The notes under the pieces are model-generated. The model was given only the letters and a program-made list of their open reading frames with translations. It had not been told where the DNA came from and searched no databases. Of a DNA stretch of 64,000 bases, positions 38,807-47,915 are shown one piece after another; the first letter of the stretch is position 1; each line of letters opens with the position of its first letter. The translations under genes were made by a program, and so were the position numbers. The DNA is from Vibrio hyugaensis. Its GTDB lineage: Bacteria; Pseudomonadota; Gammaproteobacteria; Enterobacterales; Vibrionaceae. The stretch covers positions 744,001 through 808,000 of the forward strand of contig NZ_CP025795.1 in the NCBI RefSeq assembly GCF_002906655.1, written 5' to 3'.

Positions 38807-39094
38807 TGAGAAAATCCTGTGTTCTTTTGTTTTGTGGCAACTTTACCATAAAAAGGGGACTGAGTAAGAATGTCCACCTATAAAATATGGGTGTAATTAT
38901 TCAAAAATCCGAGTATCCTTGTCAGCCATCCAAAAGGGGTAAAATCCTTACGGAGGTCAATAAAATCAGCTCAGTAACTTCATTTGATGTGCCTTGGTGT
39001 AAAGACACGAACTGAGCAGCTCAAAGCTAATCGACAGATATCAATATGGATTGAATTTAGCTCGCTTAGCAGAAGTAACAAAAGAGGAAGTGGA

Positions 39095-39748
39095 ATGTCA
39101 GGTCTTAGCGAGTCAGCGAAGTTAGTAAAAGAAGCGCTAGAGCAACGTGGTTTGGAAACACCAATGCAGCCAAATAACGTAAGCCGTGAAGAGAAGAAAG
39201 AGAAGATCGAGCATCATATGCGTGAGATTTTGAGCCTTCTTCAGCTTGACCTTACTGACGATAGCCTCGAAGAAACCCCGCATCGCATTGCGAAGATGTA
39301 CGTGGATGAGATCTTCTCAGGTTTGGATTACACCAACTTCCCTAAAATTACAGTCATTGAAAACAAGATGAACGTGAGCGAAATGGTTCGCGTGAAAGAC
39401 ATCACGGTGACTAGCACGTGTGAACACCATCTTGTGACAATCGATGGTAAAGCCGCTGTCGCTTATATCCCACGCGGAAAAATCATTGGTCTATCGAAGA
39501 TCAATCGAATCGTTCGCTTCTTTGCGCAGCGACCACAAGTGCAAGAGCGCATGACGCAGCAAATTCTCGTTGCGTTACAAACGCTACTTGAGTCGGATGA
39601 TGTCGCTGTAACCATTGATGCGACGCATTACTGTGTTAAATCTCGTGGCGTGATGGATGCCACTAGTGAAACGACTACAACAGCTCTCGGCGGCATTTTT
39701 AAAAGCAACCCAGCCACGCGCGCTGAGTTCTTGCACGGTTTACGCTAA
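39095..39748 (+). CDS. folE: GTP cyclohydrolase I
   Basis: FolE converts GTP to dihydroneopterin triphosphate, the first step of folate synthesis. The 217-residue protein has the zinc ligands in [13 protein letters not shown] and [13 protein letters not shown], and the substrate loop [16 protein letters not shown] set the start at ATG 39095 with AGAGGAAG six bases upstream; the region before it does not match the family. Its neighbour moeA is also a pterin-pathway gene, on the other strand. Confidence 0.95.
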   Translation: MSGLSESAKLVKEALEQRGLETPMQPNNVSREEKKEKIEHHMREILSLLQLDLTDDSLEETPHRIAKMYVDEIFSGLDYTNFPKITVIENKMNVSEMVRVKDITVTSTCEHHLVTIDGKAAVAYIPRGKIIGLSKINRIVRFFAQRPQVQERMTQQILVALQTLLESDDVAVTIDATHYCVKSRGVMDATSETTTTALGGIFKSNPATRAEFLHGLR

Positions 39749-39771
39749 GTAACGCAATGAGTTTTCTAAGA

Positions 39772-39795
39772 GGATGGCAAACGCCATCCTTTTTT
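39772..39795 (+). terminator. Terminator after folE
   Basis: GGATGGC (39772-39778) pairs with GCCATCC (39783-39789), followed by six T. Confidence 0.87.
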
Positions 39796-39860
39796 GTATC
39801 CCTCTGAAACAAAAAGAAACTGGGAATTGAAACGACAAAAATCATTTATCAAACTCTATG

Positions 39861-39889
39861 TTGACAGCCATAGGCGAACCACTTAATAT
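39861..39889 (+). promoter_or_regulatory. Sigma-70 promoter of the NRAMP-related gene
   Basis: A consensus TTGACA (39861-39866), exactly 17 bases, then TAATAT (39884-39889). It would start a leader of about 130 bases before the ATG. Confidence 0.65.
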
Positions 39890-39958
39890 CCGCGCCCAGC
39901 AAACGGTTGCGAGAGATTTTTTCTTCTATTCACTTTGCTCAATCTGATACTTCAAGTT

Positions 39959-39990
39959 CAGCTGATCTCGGTCAGTTGTCTTTCTTTTTT
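39959..39990 (+). terminator. Hairpin with T-rich tail inside the leader of the NRAMP-related gene
   Basis: CAGCTGA (39959-39965) pairs with TCAGTTG (39972-39978) with one wobble pair, followed by TCTTTCTTTTTT. It lies between the promoter and the start codon, so it may act as an attenuator. Confidence 0.5.
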
Positions 39991-40025
39991 CTAATAATAG
40001 AAAGCCAACAAAATTGAGACTCGGT

Positions 40026-41267
40026 ATGACCACACAAACCTCCATTAACTCGTCTATTCCTACTTCCAGTCACGCATCGGAAAATAGCTGGCAAAAGAAA
40101 GCCATTCTTAGTGTTGCATTCTTAATGGCAACCACTTCTGTGGGGCCGGGCTTTTTAACGCAAACCGCCGTCTTTACCAATATCTACAAAATCGATATGG
40201 CTTTTCCTGTTTTCGCATCCATGTTTATTACTTTTGGTATTGTGATGAACCTATGGCGCGTTGTGGGTGTTTCTGGCATGCGCATTCAAGATATTGCGAA
40301 TAAAGTGAAACCGGGTATGGGTTATGTCGTCGGTATTCTTCTCGCGCTTGGTGCTGTTGCGTTTAACTTTGGTAATGTTAGCGGCTCTGCGCTCGGTATT
40401 AATGTCTTGACGGGTGTCGATACGACGTGGGGAGCGTTGTTTACTGGTGTAGTTGGCTGTCTATTATTCGTGGTACACAATGCCTCAAAACGAATGGATC
40501 AGATGGCTCGTTACCTAGGTTTGTTTATGATCATTTTGATTGCCTATGTTGCTATGACAAGCCTACCACCAATGGGAGAAACCCTCAGTGCTGCGGTAAT
40601 GCCAACGGACATGAATAGCTTGTTATTACCAACGTTAACGATTGTGGGCGGTGCAGTTGGTGGATATTACACTGGCGCACAACGCTTGGTTGATATTGGC
40701 TTACAAGGTAAAGAAAACGTACCAGCAATCAAAACCGCAGCGTGGGCGGGTATATCTATCGCGGTGGTTATCCGTATTTTGTTGTTTTTAGCCGTGTTTG
40801 GTGTGATTGCGACTGGTGCGACGTTAGACAGTGCTAACCCAGCGGCGGATGCGTTCCGCCAAGGCGCGGGTGATGTAGGTTACTTCATTTTTGGCTTGGT
40901 ATTGTTTGTTGCATCGATTACCTCGGTGGTCGGTAACTCATACATGGCGATTTCTTTAATTAAAACACGATTCCCTGTGGTGGCTCGTAACGAGAAAACA
41001 TGGTGTGTCGGCTTCATCATTATCACATCGCTTGGCACAGTGACGATGAATATGCCAATTTTACTTCTCATGCTCGCTGGCTTGGTGAACAGTATCATTT
41101 TGCCGATTGTTCTCGGTATGGTGCTGGTGGCAACACGCAGAAAAGACATTGTTGGTGACTACAAACACCCAGTTTACTTGACGCTTACTGGTGCGGCGAT
41201 TGTGGTGGTCATGGCGGCGTCGAGTATGACCAATATCAGCAACTTTATTGCTAAGTTTATTGGCTAA
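40026..41267 (+). CDS. NRAMP-related transporter with altered metal-site motifs
   Basis: A 413-residue membrane protein with about eleven helices and an NRAMP-like first helix, AILSVAFLMATTSVGPGFLTQTA. In classical Mn/Fe NRAMP proteins this helix reads DPGN and helix six carries a conserved MPH. Here the equivalents are GPGF and GGAVGGYYTGAQ, so the usual metal ligands are missing. Its substrate may therefore be another ion or organic compound; I cannot name it. The start is taken as ATG 40026; TTG 40014 is also possible and no strong ribosome site is visible for either. Confidence 0.75.
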   Translation: MTTQTSINSSIPTSSHASENSWQKKAILSVAFLMATTSVGPGFLTQTAVFTNIYKIDMAFPVFASMFITFGIVMNLWRVVGVSGMRIQDIANKVKPGMGYVVGILLALGAVAFNFGNVSGSALGINVLTGVDTTWGALFTGVVGCLLFVVHNASKRMDQMARYLGLFMIILIAYVAMTSLPPMGETLSAAVMPTDMNSLLLPTLTIVGGAVGGYYTGAQRLVDIGLQGKENVPAIKTAAWAGISIAVVIRILLFLAVFGVIATGATLDSANPAADAFRQGAGDVGYFIFGLVLFVASITSVVGNSYMAISLIKTRFPVVARNEKTWCVGFIIITSLGTVTMNMPILLLMLAGLVNSIILPIVLGMVLVATRRKDIVGDYKHPVYLTLTGAAIVVVMAASSMTNISNFIAKFIG

Positions 41268-41304
41268 TGTTGATTGGGTAATATTAGCCAAATTAGGACA
41301 AAAG

Positions 41305-41332
41305 AAAACGACCTCACAAGGAGGTCGTTTTT
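41305..41332. terminator. Bidirectional terminator between NRAMP-related and TDT genes
   Basis: AAAACGACCTC (41305-41315) is followed by a 5-base loop and its exact complement (41321-41331), with T tails on both strands. It touches the stop of the convergent gene. Confidence 0.85.
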
Positions 41333-42296
41333 ATGTCTGTTTCGAAGGCGTTCTGATAAGTTCCGGCCAGTACATTTTTACATAACCCGCAGACACCCAA
41401 ACCACAAGAACCGTGGCGATACTCAGTTCTAAGAATCCAAAGTCATGTAACCAATGCCATTGTGGGTGAGATTCAGCAAAGAAAGAGGTTAAACGGTGCA
41501 TCGCAATTGCACTGATGACCGAAGGGAAAGTCACGGCTGCAATGGACGGTTGGAATTTGAGACGCAATAAACGGAAGTAACACAAGTAAATCAACAATGT
41601 CATTGTAATAGCGATGCCAGCCAATGCGCCGGTTAGGATGGGGTCTGGACTTCCGAAGTTAACCAAATAAGCCGCAAGAGATAAGTTGACTGGTGCGGCC
41701 ATGATCGCAAGGGTTGGACGTGCTCTACGGGGTAGAGAGCCAAAGAAAACGAGGCGATACAATACTAATGGCAACATAAAGAAGTAAATGCCGATACACA
41801 TCATTGCCAAGGTTTCAGAAAAGACATTGTGACCAAATTGAGATCCAGCAAGTGAAGAACTGATCAACCCCACCGGATATAAGAACCAACTCGGGACGAT
41901 ATTCGACATTTTGAAGTTCATTATCTGAAAGCCGAAGAACATCACCATCATGGTAAAATGCAACGCAACCGCCATGAACCACAGTGGGTAAGCAATAATC
42001 GGTTCGACGGCAGCAAGATAGTCGCACAACATCAATAACGCCATGCTCATTGGTGCCATCAAGCTGCCGCTAAGAGGGTGTTTGATGTCTGCCATAAACA
42101 AACGTGGGCTGGTGGCGTATTTCAATAGAACAGGTGTGAGAAGAAGCGCGCCTAGCGCAGCGAGGAAAGGACGTATAGGTTCACCGATATCCGGTACATA
42201 TAGTGCCCAAGCTTGGCCAAGTCCGATCATGCCCAGTGCTAATGCCGCTTGCGAGGGCGGAACACTGTAAAACTGCACAAGTCTTTTCCAGTTCAA
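41331..42296 (-). CDS. TDT-family (TehA/SLAC1-like) transporter
   Basis: A 321-residue protein with about ten hydrophobic helices in the pattern of the tellurite-resistance/dicarboxylate transporter family, which includes TehA and plant SLAC1 anion channels. Clues are the start FYSVPPSQAALALGMIGLG, AAPVNLSLAAYLV and the final VSAGYVKMYWPEL. Substrates in the family include sulfite, malate and other anions; none is indicated here. The start codon is TTG 42296, supported by CGGAG about 5 bases upstream on the minus strand. Confidence 0.78.
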   Translation of the reverse strand: MNWKRLVQFYSVPPSQAALALGMIGLGQAWALYVPDIGEPIRPFLAALGALLLTPVLLKYATSPRLFMADIKHPLSGSLMAPMSMALLMLCDYLAAVEPIIAYPLWFMAVALHFTMMVMFFGFQIMNFKMSNIVPSWFLYPVGLISSSLAGSQFGHNVFSETLAMMCIGIYFFMLPLVLYRLVFFGSLPRRARPTLAIMAAPVNLSLAAYLVNFGSPDPILTGALAGIAITMTLLIYLCYFRLLRLKFQPSIAAVTFPSVISAIAMHRLTSFFAESHPQWHWLHDFGFLELSIATVLVVWVSAGYVKMYWPELIRTPSKQT

Positions 42297-42557
42297 ATCT
42301 ACTCCGAATTGATATTGTCTGAATTCAACGAATGATTATTGCTCTAGGACTATCCGACATTTGGATAGATTGCTCTATTTATGTACGGGATATTATCAAG
42401 TTTCACGCGTCGATACCCTTAAATGTACTGGGTAAATATTAATGAATGGGAATTTTGTGAGTTTGATAGCGAATATTTGCAGAGAGATGCAAAAATGCAG
42501 AATTACTGGCTCCAAAAATATCCTATTTAAGGAAGATAATTTGGAATCAATATTAAG
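42297..42557. other. AT-rich gap between clcA and the TDT-family gene
   Basis: About 260 bases follow the ClC stop and hold the promoter of the TDT gene (minus strand). I see no terminator of good quality for clcA and no small gene. Confidence 0.35.
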
Positions 42558-43964
42558 TTAAGCTTGATTCTCTGGTAGGTCTTGTTGACGTAGTTTGTCA
42601 TTTTTAAGCGTACGATGTAGCAACTGACTGTAAATCGGTTGTCCGCCAAGTAATTGAGCCACAATCACGGCACCTAAGCTTGTAATAATAAGCGGTAGGA
42701 TTAAATAGTAGTTATTGGTCATCTCGATAACGAGCAAGATACCAGTGATTGGCGCACGCACGGTAGCCGCAAACAAAGCGCCCATACCAGCAATAGCAAA
42801 CACCCCCGGCTCGATAGTGAGAGATGGCAACAACATATCCGCACTTGCCCCAAACGCGTAGCCGAATAAAGTACCTAAAGCTAACATCGGTGCGAAGATA
42901 CCGCCAGGCGCACCAGAACCAAAACAAAGTAGGGTGGTGATGACACGGCCAACAAACAACATCACTAAAATAGAGATAGAGTAGTTGCCATTCGTGATAT
43001 CAGGGATCAACCCAATACCGCCGCCGGTTAATTGAGGTACATAAAGCAATAATAAGCCAAATACCCCGCCGAGGATGGTCCCCGTGATTAAGTAGCGTTT
43101 ACGGTCATTCTTGTGAAGTGCAACAAAGCTGTCTTGTGCAATGGTGATCAGTTTATTGAAGACCACTCCGAACACGCCAAAGAGTGAACCCAGTAATAAG
43201 AACAACCATAATGATTGCAGTTCTGGCGATTGATACTGCGGCATAGTAATCACCGCTTCTTGGCCATTAATCGCTCGGAAGACAATGTTCGCCATGATCG
43301 CAGAGATGATCACTGCACGAATAGAAATTAATGAGTAGCGAAATTGAGGTCGCATTTCCTCAACCACAAACATAATACCAGCCAACGGTGCGTTGAACGC
43401 TGCGGCCAAACCGCCTGCTGCGCCGGATGCTAAAAGCGAGTGGCGAGTATCGTCATCTTTGATTCTGAAAATGTCAGTGACCATACGGCCAACCGCCCCG
43501 CCCATCTGTACTGTAGGACCTTCACGGCCTAACACCATACCTGAGCCTAAAGCGCCCATGCCACCAAAGAATTTTACGGGAATGACGCGCCACCAACGAA
43601 CTGGACGAATGTTGTCCATCGCCCCTTCGATCTCAGGGATACCAGAGCCGGACGCTTCTGGAGCAAAGCGGTGTACAAGGTAATAACCAATGAAGGCGAG
43701 CGTTGCACTGATCAAAATAGCGGCAAGCCACAATGGTAGTACATTACCAATTTCGCTTTTAAGCCACTCAGTACGAGTTTCGGATACGAAGTGAACGGCA
43801 AGCTCAAAATAAGTGCCGACAATACCCGCTAACGTACCAACGATAGCTGCCATAAAAAGGACGGGAAATGAAGTAGACGTTGACCCTCGAGAGACAAACT
43901 GGTTAATCGCATCTTTCGGTACGTGCGCTAACACAGATTTTACAATTCTCTCTCGCTTGGTCAT
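42558..43964 (-). CDS. clcA: ClC-family proton/chloride exchanger
   Basis: A 468-residue ClC protein. The three ion-path signatures are present: GSGIPEIEGAM, GREGPTVQMGGAVG and GGIFAPMLALGTLFG. The gating glutamate (GREGP) and the internal glutamate pair (VVEEMRP) that mark proton-coupled exchangers such as E. coli ClcA are both kept, so it should be an antiporter and not a channel. There are no C-terminal CBS domains. AGGAGAA precedes the ATG. Confidence 0.92.
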   Translation of the reverse strand: MTKRERIVKSVLAHVPKDAINQFVSRGSTSTSFPVLFMAAIVGTLAGIVGTYFELAVHFVSETRTEWLKSEIGNVLPLWLAAILISATLAFIGYYLVHRFAPEASGSGIPEIEGAMDNIRPVRWWRVIPVKFFGGMGALGSGMVLGREGPTVQMGGAVGRMVTDIFRIKDDDTRHSLLASGAAGGLAAAFNAPLAGIMFVVEEMRPQFRYSLISIRAVIISAIMANIVFRAINGQEAVITMPQYQSPELQSLWLFLLLGSLFGVFGVVFNKLITIAQDSFVALHKNDRKRYLITGTILGGVFGLLLLYVPQLTGGGIGLIPDITNGNYSISILVMLFVGRVITTLLCFGSGAPGGIFAPMLALGTLFGYAFGASADMLLPSLTIEPGVFAIAGMGALFAATVRAPITGILLVIEMTNNYYLILPLIITSLGAVIVAQLLGGQPIYSQLLHRTLKNDKLRQQDLPENQA

Positions 43965-44167
43965 TAACAGATTCTCCTGGAAATAAATGGAATGGACGAA
44001 AGAAATTATACGCTGACGAGAGTCTAGACCTAATCAGTAAAGATGCAATTTAGCTTTCCACTATTGAGCGGTTCAAGTGTCCTTTGTCCAAATATTGATA
44101 AATATTGTGCTATTGATCCCATATATAGCGACATTTTTTTATTGGTTAACCTTGTTTTCTGAGCAAA

Positions 44168-44323
44168 ATGAACCATGCTTTAGGTGTAAAGCAACATGAC
44201 TGCTTAAGAAGGAGGGATGTGAGGTTTTACACACAATTTGGATGGATTCAAACCCTACAGAAATTCCTCGTCATTTGTTCGGGATGCATCAATAGACTTC
44301 CCGATTCGCATACTCACGATTGA
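44168..44323 (+). CDS. Possible small protein of 51 residues
   Basis: A frame from ATG 44168 to TGA 44321 encodes 51 residues, starting MNHALGVKQHDC and ending NRLPDSHTHD. The ribosome site for this start is weak. Inside the frame, AAGGAGGG (44209-44216) lies only 1 to 3 bases before an ATG-TGA (44217) and a GTG (44219), too close for normal use. A terminator follows at 44336, so the stretch may be a short transcript, coding or not. I do not recognise the product. Confidence 0.25.
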   Translation: MNHALGVKQHDCLRRRDVRFYTQFGWIQTLQKFLVICSGCINRLPDSHTHD

Positions 44324-44335
44324 GTCACGAGGCAG

Positions 44336-44361
44336 AGGCGCACGCATAAGTGCGCCTTTTT
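44336..44361 (+). terminator. Terminator without an annotated gene upstream
   Basis: AGGCGCAC (44336-44343) pairs with GTGCGCCT (44350-44357), followed by TTTT. The nearest larger genes upstream are on the other strand, so this ends a short plus-strand transcript. Confidence 0.75.
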
Positions 44362-44403
44362 AATGCCTGCTAGTAACGTTTCAGTGTTGGTTATAATACA
44401 GTA

Positions 44404-44524
44404 TGGAATGTTGATTAATATAATGGGTGTGATATCTTGTATTTTGTAATGGTTCTCAGCGTGAAGGACTACGCTATTCAGGTTCGATACAAGATTGATG
44501 CGGGCTAGAAGGTCCGCTTTTTTT
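44404..44524 (+). ncRNA. Candidate structured small RNA
   Basis: A TATAAT box at 44392-44397 precedes this stretch. It contains a nine-base stem, ATCTTGTAT (44434-44442) with ATACAAGAT (44487-44495), enclosing an inner hairpin AGCGT (44458-44462) with ACGCT (44471-44475). The inner loop holds AAGGA, a CsrA-like ANGGA motif. A terminator (44500-44524) ends it. There is no supported reading frame. I do not recognise a named RNA family. Confidence 0.45.
44500..44524 (+). terminator. Terminator of the candidate small RNA
   Basis: GCGGGC (44500-44505) and GGTCCGC (44511-44517) form a stem with one wobble, followed by seven T. Confidence 0.7.
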
Positions 44525-44617
44525 GTTGCCAAATTTAGACCTTTGACCTTGTCATTTTTCTTTCAAACCGTAATGATCTTCGATTCTCAATCTCACTGAA
44601 GAACAGAAAACTGAATC

Positions 44618-45190
44618 ATGCCGCGTCTTTCCTTATCTGCTGTCACTTGCTTTTCACTCGTTGTTTTTTTCCACACTCATGTTTCATTTGCAAACGGTTT
44701 TTGGTGGCAGGCATTGTTGTCAGAGAAGCCGTTGACAGAGGTAAGAGAAGTGATAAAGCAAGGTGGCGAATGGTATGAATGTGATGCCTTCGATCAAATG
44801 ACGGTCATGTGTTTAGACGAGTTTTATTATTACAATATAGCGCTTTATGGTGAGCTAACCTTAAGAAATCAGAGCATGACCTTATCTTTGTTAGCGGCAT
44901 ATGATGCGCAAACGTTGAGTGACCTTATTCTGAATTTGAGAAAAGACGGTTTTGTGATGAGTGCGCTTGATATAGGGGACGAGCATTATGATGTACGTGA
45001 AGCACTGCAACAGCAATCGCCTGAAGCGGTAGATAGGGACGTCGTATTGCTTATGAATCAATATCCTCAAGATGTACCTAGAACACTCGATTGGCTACGG
45101 GCTCAAGAGTTTGAAGCATCGTTGCCAAAAGTTAAGGCTAATTTAACGAGTGATGGGGAGGTGCTAGAGTTAACCATCACTCGCCTTTAG
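44618..45190 (+). CDS. Secreted protein of unknown function
   Basis: A 190-residue protein with a signal peptide (about residues 1-26, ending VSFA) and a mature part with two cysteines (WYECDAF and VMCLDEF) that could form a disulfide. The C-terminal half is mixed alpha/beta with DWLRAQEFEASLPKVKANLT. I do not recognise the family. The ribosome site is weak. Its last 14 bases overlap the end of a convergent regulator gene. Confidence 0.6.
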   Translation: MPRLSLSAVTCFSLVVFFHTHVSFANGFWWQALLSEKPLTEVREVIKQGGEWYECDAFDQMTVMCLDEFYYYNIALYGELTLRNQSMTLSLLAAYDAQTLSDLILNLRKDGFVMSALDIGDEHYDVREALQQQSPEAVDRDVVLLMNQYPQDVPRTLDWLRAQEFEASLPKVKANLTSDGEVLELTITRL

Positions 45191-45584
45191 ATTCATTATG
45201 TAGGGCAAGAAACGTCGCCATGGCCGATTCGTCAAGAAAGCCATCTGACTTTTTGTGTGCGCGTAAGTACTGATAGCCAGCGATGAGCTTTCGATGCTGT
45301 GCTAGTTCCGACTCAGGTATGGTCTTACTCATGACATGTTGGAACGCCAGCTTGTAAGCGGGCATATCTACCACTTCTGCTTGGCGATAGAGGTAACCGC
45401 AACCTGTCGCTAACCATTCTAAAGAACAGTTTGCACGCATCGCGATTTGGTTGGCTTTGCTTAAACTTGGTTCACTGCCTTTCAGATATTTCCGAATCAT
45501 CGCCTCAGAAACATCGACACGTCGAGCAAAGCCACTGATGCTCTCTTCACCAATTAAAGTCGCTAATCGTTGGGCAAAAGACAT
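45177..45584 (-). CDS. XRE-type helix-turn-helix regulator
   Basis: A 135-residue protein with a Cro/C1-type DNA-binding domain at residues 5-62 (IGEESISGFARRVDVSEAMIRKYLKGSEPSLSKANQIAMRA, shown here only as the region). The C-terminal part (about 75-130) is helical and could mediate dimerisation. Small regulators of this shape often resemble phage repressors, but there are no phage genes around it. Its target is not evident; the divergent aldo/keto reductase lies about 95 bases from its start. Confidence 0.78.
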   Translation of the reverse strand: MSFAQRLATLIGEESISGFARRVDVSEAMIRKYLKGSEPSLSKANQIAMRANCSLEWLATGCGYLYRQAEVVDMPAYKLAFQHVMSKTIPESELAQHRKLIAGYQYLRAHKKSDGFLDESAMATFLALHNESKGE

Positions 45585-45679
45585 AATTCGTACTCCAGTT
45601 CGAATTGCGAAAGTTTACCCGTTGAGCCCACGGTAAAACAAGACTAGGATGAAAGCAGATTAAGAAAAGGAGAAAACCC

Positions 45680-46588
45680 ATGGTTGCAAAAGTAGTGACT
45701 GCACCAAACGGTCCAGAGTTTTCTGAACTGGTTCAAGGATATTGGCGTGCAGTAGATTGGGGCATGACGGCTCAAGAGCGTCTGTCATTCCTAAAGCAAC
45801 ATATTGAGTTAGGTATTACCACCGTCGATCACGCAGATATCTATGGTAACTACGAGTGTGAAGCGTTGTTTGGCGAAGCTCTAGCATTAGAAAAAAGTAT
45901 TCGTCAGCAAATTCAAATCGTCACTAAGTGCGACATCAACTTGTGTGGTGACAAAACGCCAGAGCGTAAGATCAACCACTACGACACAAGCGCAGCGCAC
46001 ATTTATCAATCGGTAAATAACTCGCTTGAGCGACTAAAAGTGGATGAAATTGATGTCCTGTTGATTCACCGTCCCGACGTATTGATGGATGCAGACGAAG
46101 TCGCAGAAGCATTCACTGAGCTACATAAAGTCGGTAAAGTGAAGCACTTTGGTGTGTCTAACTTTTCGCCTCGTCAATTCGAACTACTGCAATCGCGTTT
46201 AGGTAAGCCTCTTGTGACTAACCAAGTGGAAATTAACCCGCTTAACTTCGAGGTTGCTCACGATGGTACACTCGACCAAATGCAAGCACTTCGTACTCGT
46301 CCAATGGCTTGGTCATGCCTAGGCGGCGGCGCTATCTTTACCGGCGACAGCGAGCAAGTAATTCGTATTCGTAACGAGCTGGAAGCCATCCGTGAAGAAG
46401 TCGGTGCAAATAGCATCGACGAAGTGATCTACGCTTGGATTCGTCGCTTACCATCAAAACCGATGCCAATCATTGGCTCAGGTAAGATCGAGCGCGTACA
46501 AACTGCGGTAAATGCACTTGATATTGAACTGACTCGTGAGCAGTGGTACCGAGTTTGGGTCGCTTCAAAAGGCCACGGTGTGCCATAG
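45680..46588 (+). CDS. Aldo/keto reductase (YdhF-like)
   Basis: A 302-residue NADPH-dependent reductase of the AKR barrel fold. The catalytic set is visible: Asp and Tyr in DHADIYGNYECE, Lys in IVTKCDINL and His in VLLIHRPDVL. The cofactor phosphate region is MPIIGSGKIERVQTAV near the C-terminus. It most resembles the oxidoreductase YdhF of E. coli, whose physiological substrate is unknown. AAAAGGAG lies just upstream of ATG. It ends with its own terminator. Confidence 0.88.
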   Translation: MVAKVVTAPNGPEFSELVQGYWRAVDWGMTAQERLSFLKQHIELGITTVDHADIYGNYECEALFGEALALEKSIRQQIQIVTKCDINLCGDKTPERKINHYDTSAAHIYQSVNNSLERLKVDEIDVLLIHRPDVLMDADEVAEAFTELHKVGKVKHFGVSNFSPRQFELLQSRLGKPLVTNQVEINPLNFEVAHDGTLDQMQALRTRPMAWSCLGGGAIFTGDSEQVIRIRNELEAIREEVGANSIDEVIYAWIRRLPSKPMPIIGSGKIERVQTAVNALDIELTREQWYRVWVASKGHGVP

Positions 46589-46910
46589 AAAGCACATTTC
46601 AAAGCAATACAAATAGAACCATCGACTGGGCACTCTAACGAAGAGTGCCTTTTGCATTTCCTGCTTGATTCAATTTCTTATTTATTTAACGCAACCCTTT
46701 GCGTATCAAGGGCTGTAGAAGTTTTAATCACTCGTGTTTTATGTCACTAAATGTATCACGAATTGGGGAATAGTTGCTTTCGCAGGTTCACTCATCTATT
46801 CATATTGCGTATGCTTACCCAGTAAACAAAAAACGACAACTCTTTGTCTGTATCGCACGAACAATCTGATAGACTCCTGCGCAGATTGTTGAATATTTAA
46901 AGGTGGTTGA
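46589..46910. other. Gap between reductase and response regulator, with terminator
   Basis: A terminator at 46628-46653 pairs GGCACTCT with AGAGTGCC, followed by TTTT. The remaining 250 bases presumably hold the promoter of the response regulator gene; I see no small gene or clear palindrome. Confidence 0.6.
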
Positions 46911-47915
46911 ATGTCTTTTCCTGTACTCATCTGTGATGATTCAGCGTTAGCACGCAAACAGATGGCAAGATCACTGCCAGCAACATTAAATGCAGACGTG
47001 ACATTTGCCATTCACGGTAAAAACGCGCTTGAAGAACTCGCGCAAAAAGAATTCAAACTGATGTTTCTAGACTTGACCATGCCAGAGATGGACGGTTTTG
47101 AAACATTAGAAAACATGAAGCGCCTTAGCATCCAGACGCCCGTCGTCGTTGTGTCTGGTGATATCCAACCAAAAGCGAAGGAACGTGTATTCGCACTTGG
47201 TGCTAAAGCGTTTATTCAAAAGCCAATTGGAAAAGATGAGCTTAAGGCAACGTTAAGAGAGCTTGTCGAACCCGATCAACGCCCTCAGGTGATCACGCCT
47301 ACGACGCTCGAGCTGCCGATTTTACGTCGCCGCGATATTTATATGGAAGTGGCGAACGTTTCTATTGGCCGTGCGGCGGATGCCCTAGCACGTCATTTCG
47401 ATGTATTTGTTCAACTTCCATTACCGAATGTGAACATCTTCGAAGTCAGCGAACTTCATATGGCTTTACGTGATTTGGCTTCACAAGACAACGTCTCAGG
47501 TGTGTGCCAAGGTTTTTGTGGTGAAGGGATCGCGGGTGAAGCACTCGTGCTCTTGAGTGACTCCAGTGTTTCTGATCTTAAGAAACTGATGAAGGTGCCA
47601 GCAGACAGTGAAGAGTTGGAAGAGCTTGAGCTGCTGATGGATATCTCCAACATTTTGGTCGGTTCTTTCTTGAATGGCTTAGGCGAGCAATCTGAAGTAC
47701 GATTTTTCCAAAGTCCTCCGGTTTTGCTCGGCCAGCATATCTCGATTGACTCTATTATCGAATCAACCACAGGCGCGTTCAGTCGTACCATGACCTTTGA
47801 AGTGAGCTACAACATCGAAGGCACCTCAATTCGTTGTGATCTTCTGTTTATGTTCGTTGATGAGTCATTGCCGTTGCTGGATAACAAACTGTCGTACTTA
47901 ATGGAGGACTTCTAA
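46911..47915 (+). CDS. Response regulator with CheC/CheX-like output domain
   Basis: A 334-residue protein. Residues 1-120 are a receiver domain with acidic pocket DDS, phospho-acceptor Asp in MFLDLTMPEMDG, Thr/Ser in VVVSGD and Lys in FIQKPIG. The C-terminal half (about 130-334) resembles CheC/CheX phosphatases of chemotaxis, with ELLMDISNILVGSFLNGLGEQ. The expected catalytic Glu of ExxN appears as Asp (DISN), so phosphatase activity is uncertain. It overlaps the PAS gene by one base and so is co-translated with it. It may act on CheY-like proteins or on its own receiver. Confidence 0.82.
   Translation: MSFPVLICDDSALARKQMARSLPATLNADVTFAIHGKNALEELAQKEFKLMFLDLTMPEMDGFETLENMKRLSIQTPVVVVSGDIQPKAKERVFALGAKAFIQKPIGKDELKATLRELVEPDQRPQVITPTTLELPILRRRDIYMEVANVSIGRAADALARHFDVFVQLPLPNVNIFEVSELHMALRDLASQDNVSGVCQGFCGEGIAGEALVLLSDSSVSDLKKLMKVPADSEELEELELLMDISNILVGSFLNGLGEQSEVRFFQSPPVLLGQHISIDSIIESTTGAFSRTMTFEVSYNIEGTSIRCDLLFMFVDESLPLLDNKLSYLMEDF

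Noticed and set aside
38807..39094. Possible riboswitch (molybdenum cofactor or pteridine type) between moeA and folE.
   Set aside because: I could not find the conserved core of any known riboswitch class, and no terminator-like alternative structure is clear.
44314..44532. A 72-codon minus-strand frame across the candidate small RNA.
   Set aside because: It runs through two plus-strand terminator stems, has no ribosome site and shows no recognisable protein pattern.
45177..45584. Phage origin for the XRE-type regulator.
   Set aside because: There are no integrase, structural phage genes or attachment repeats nearby.
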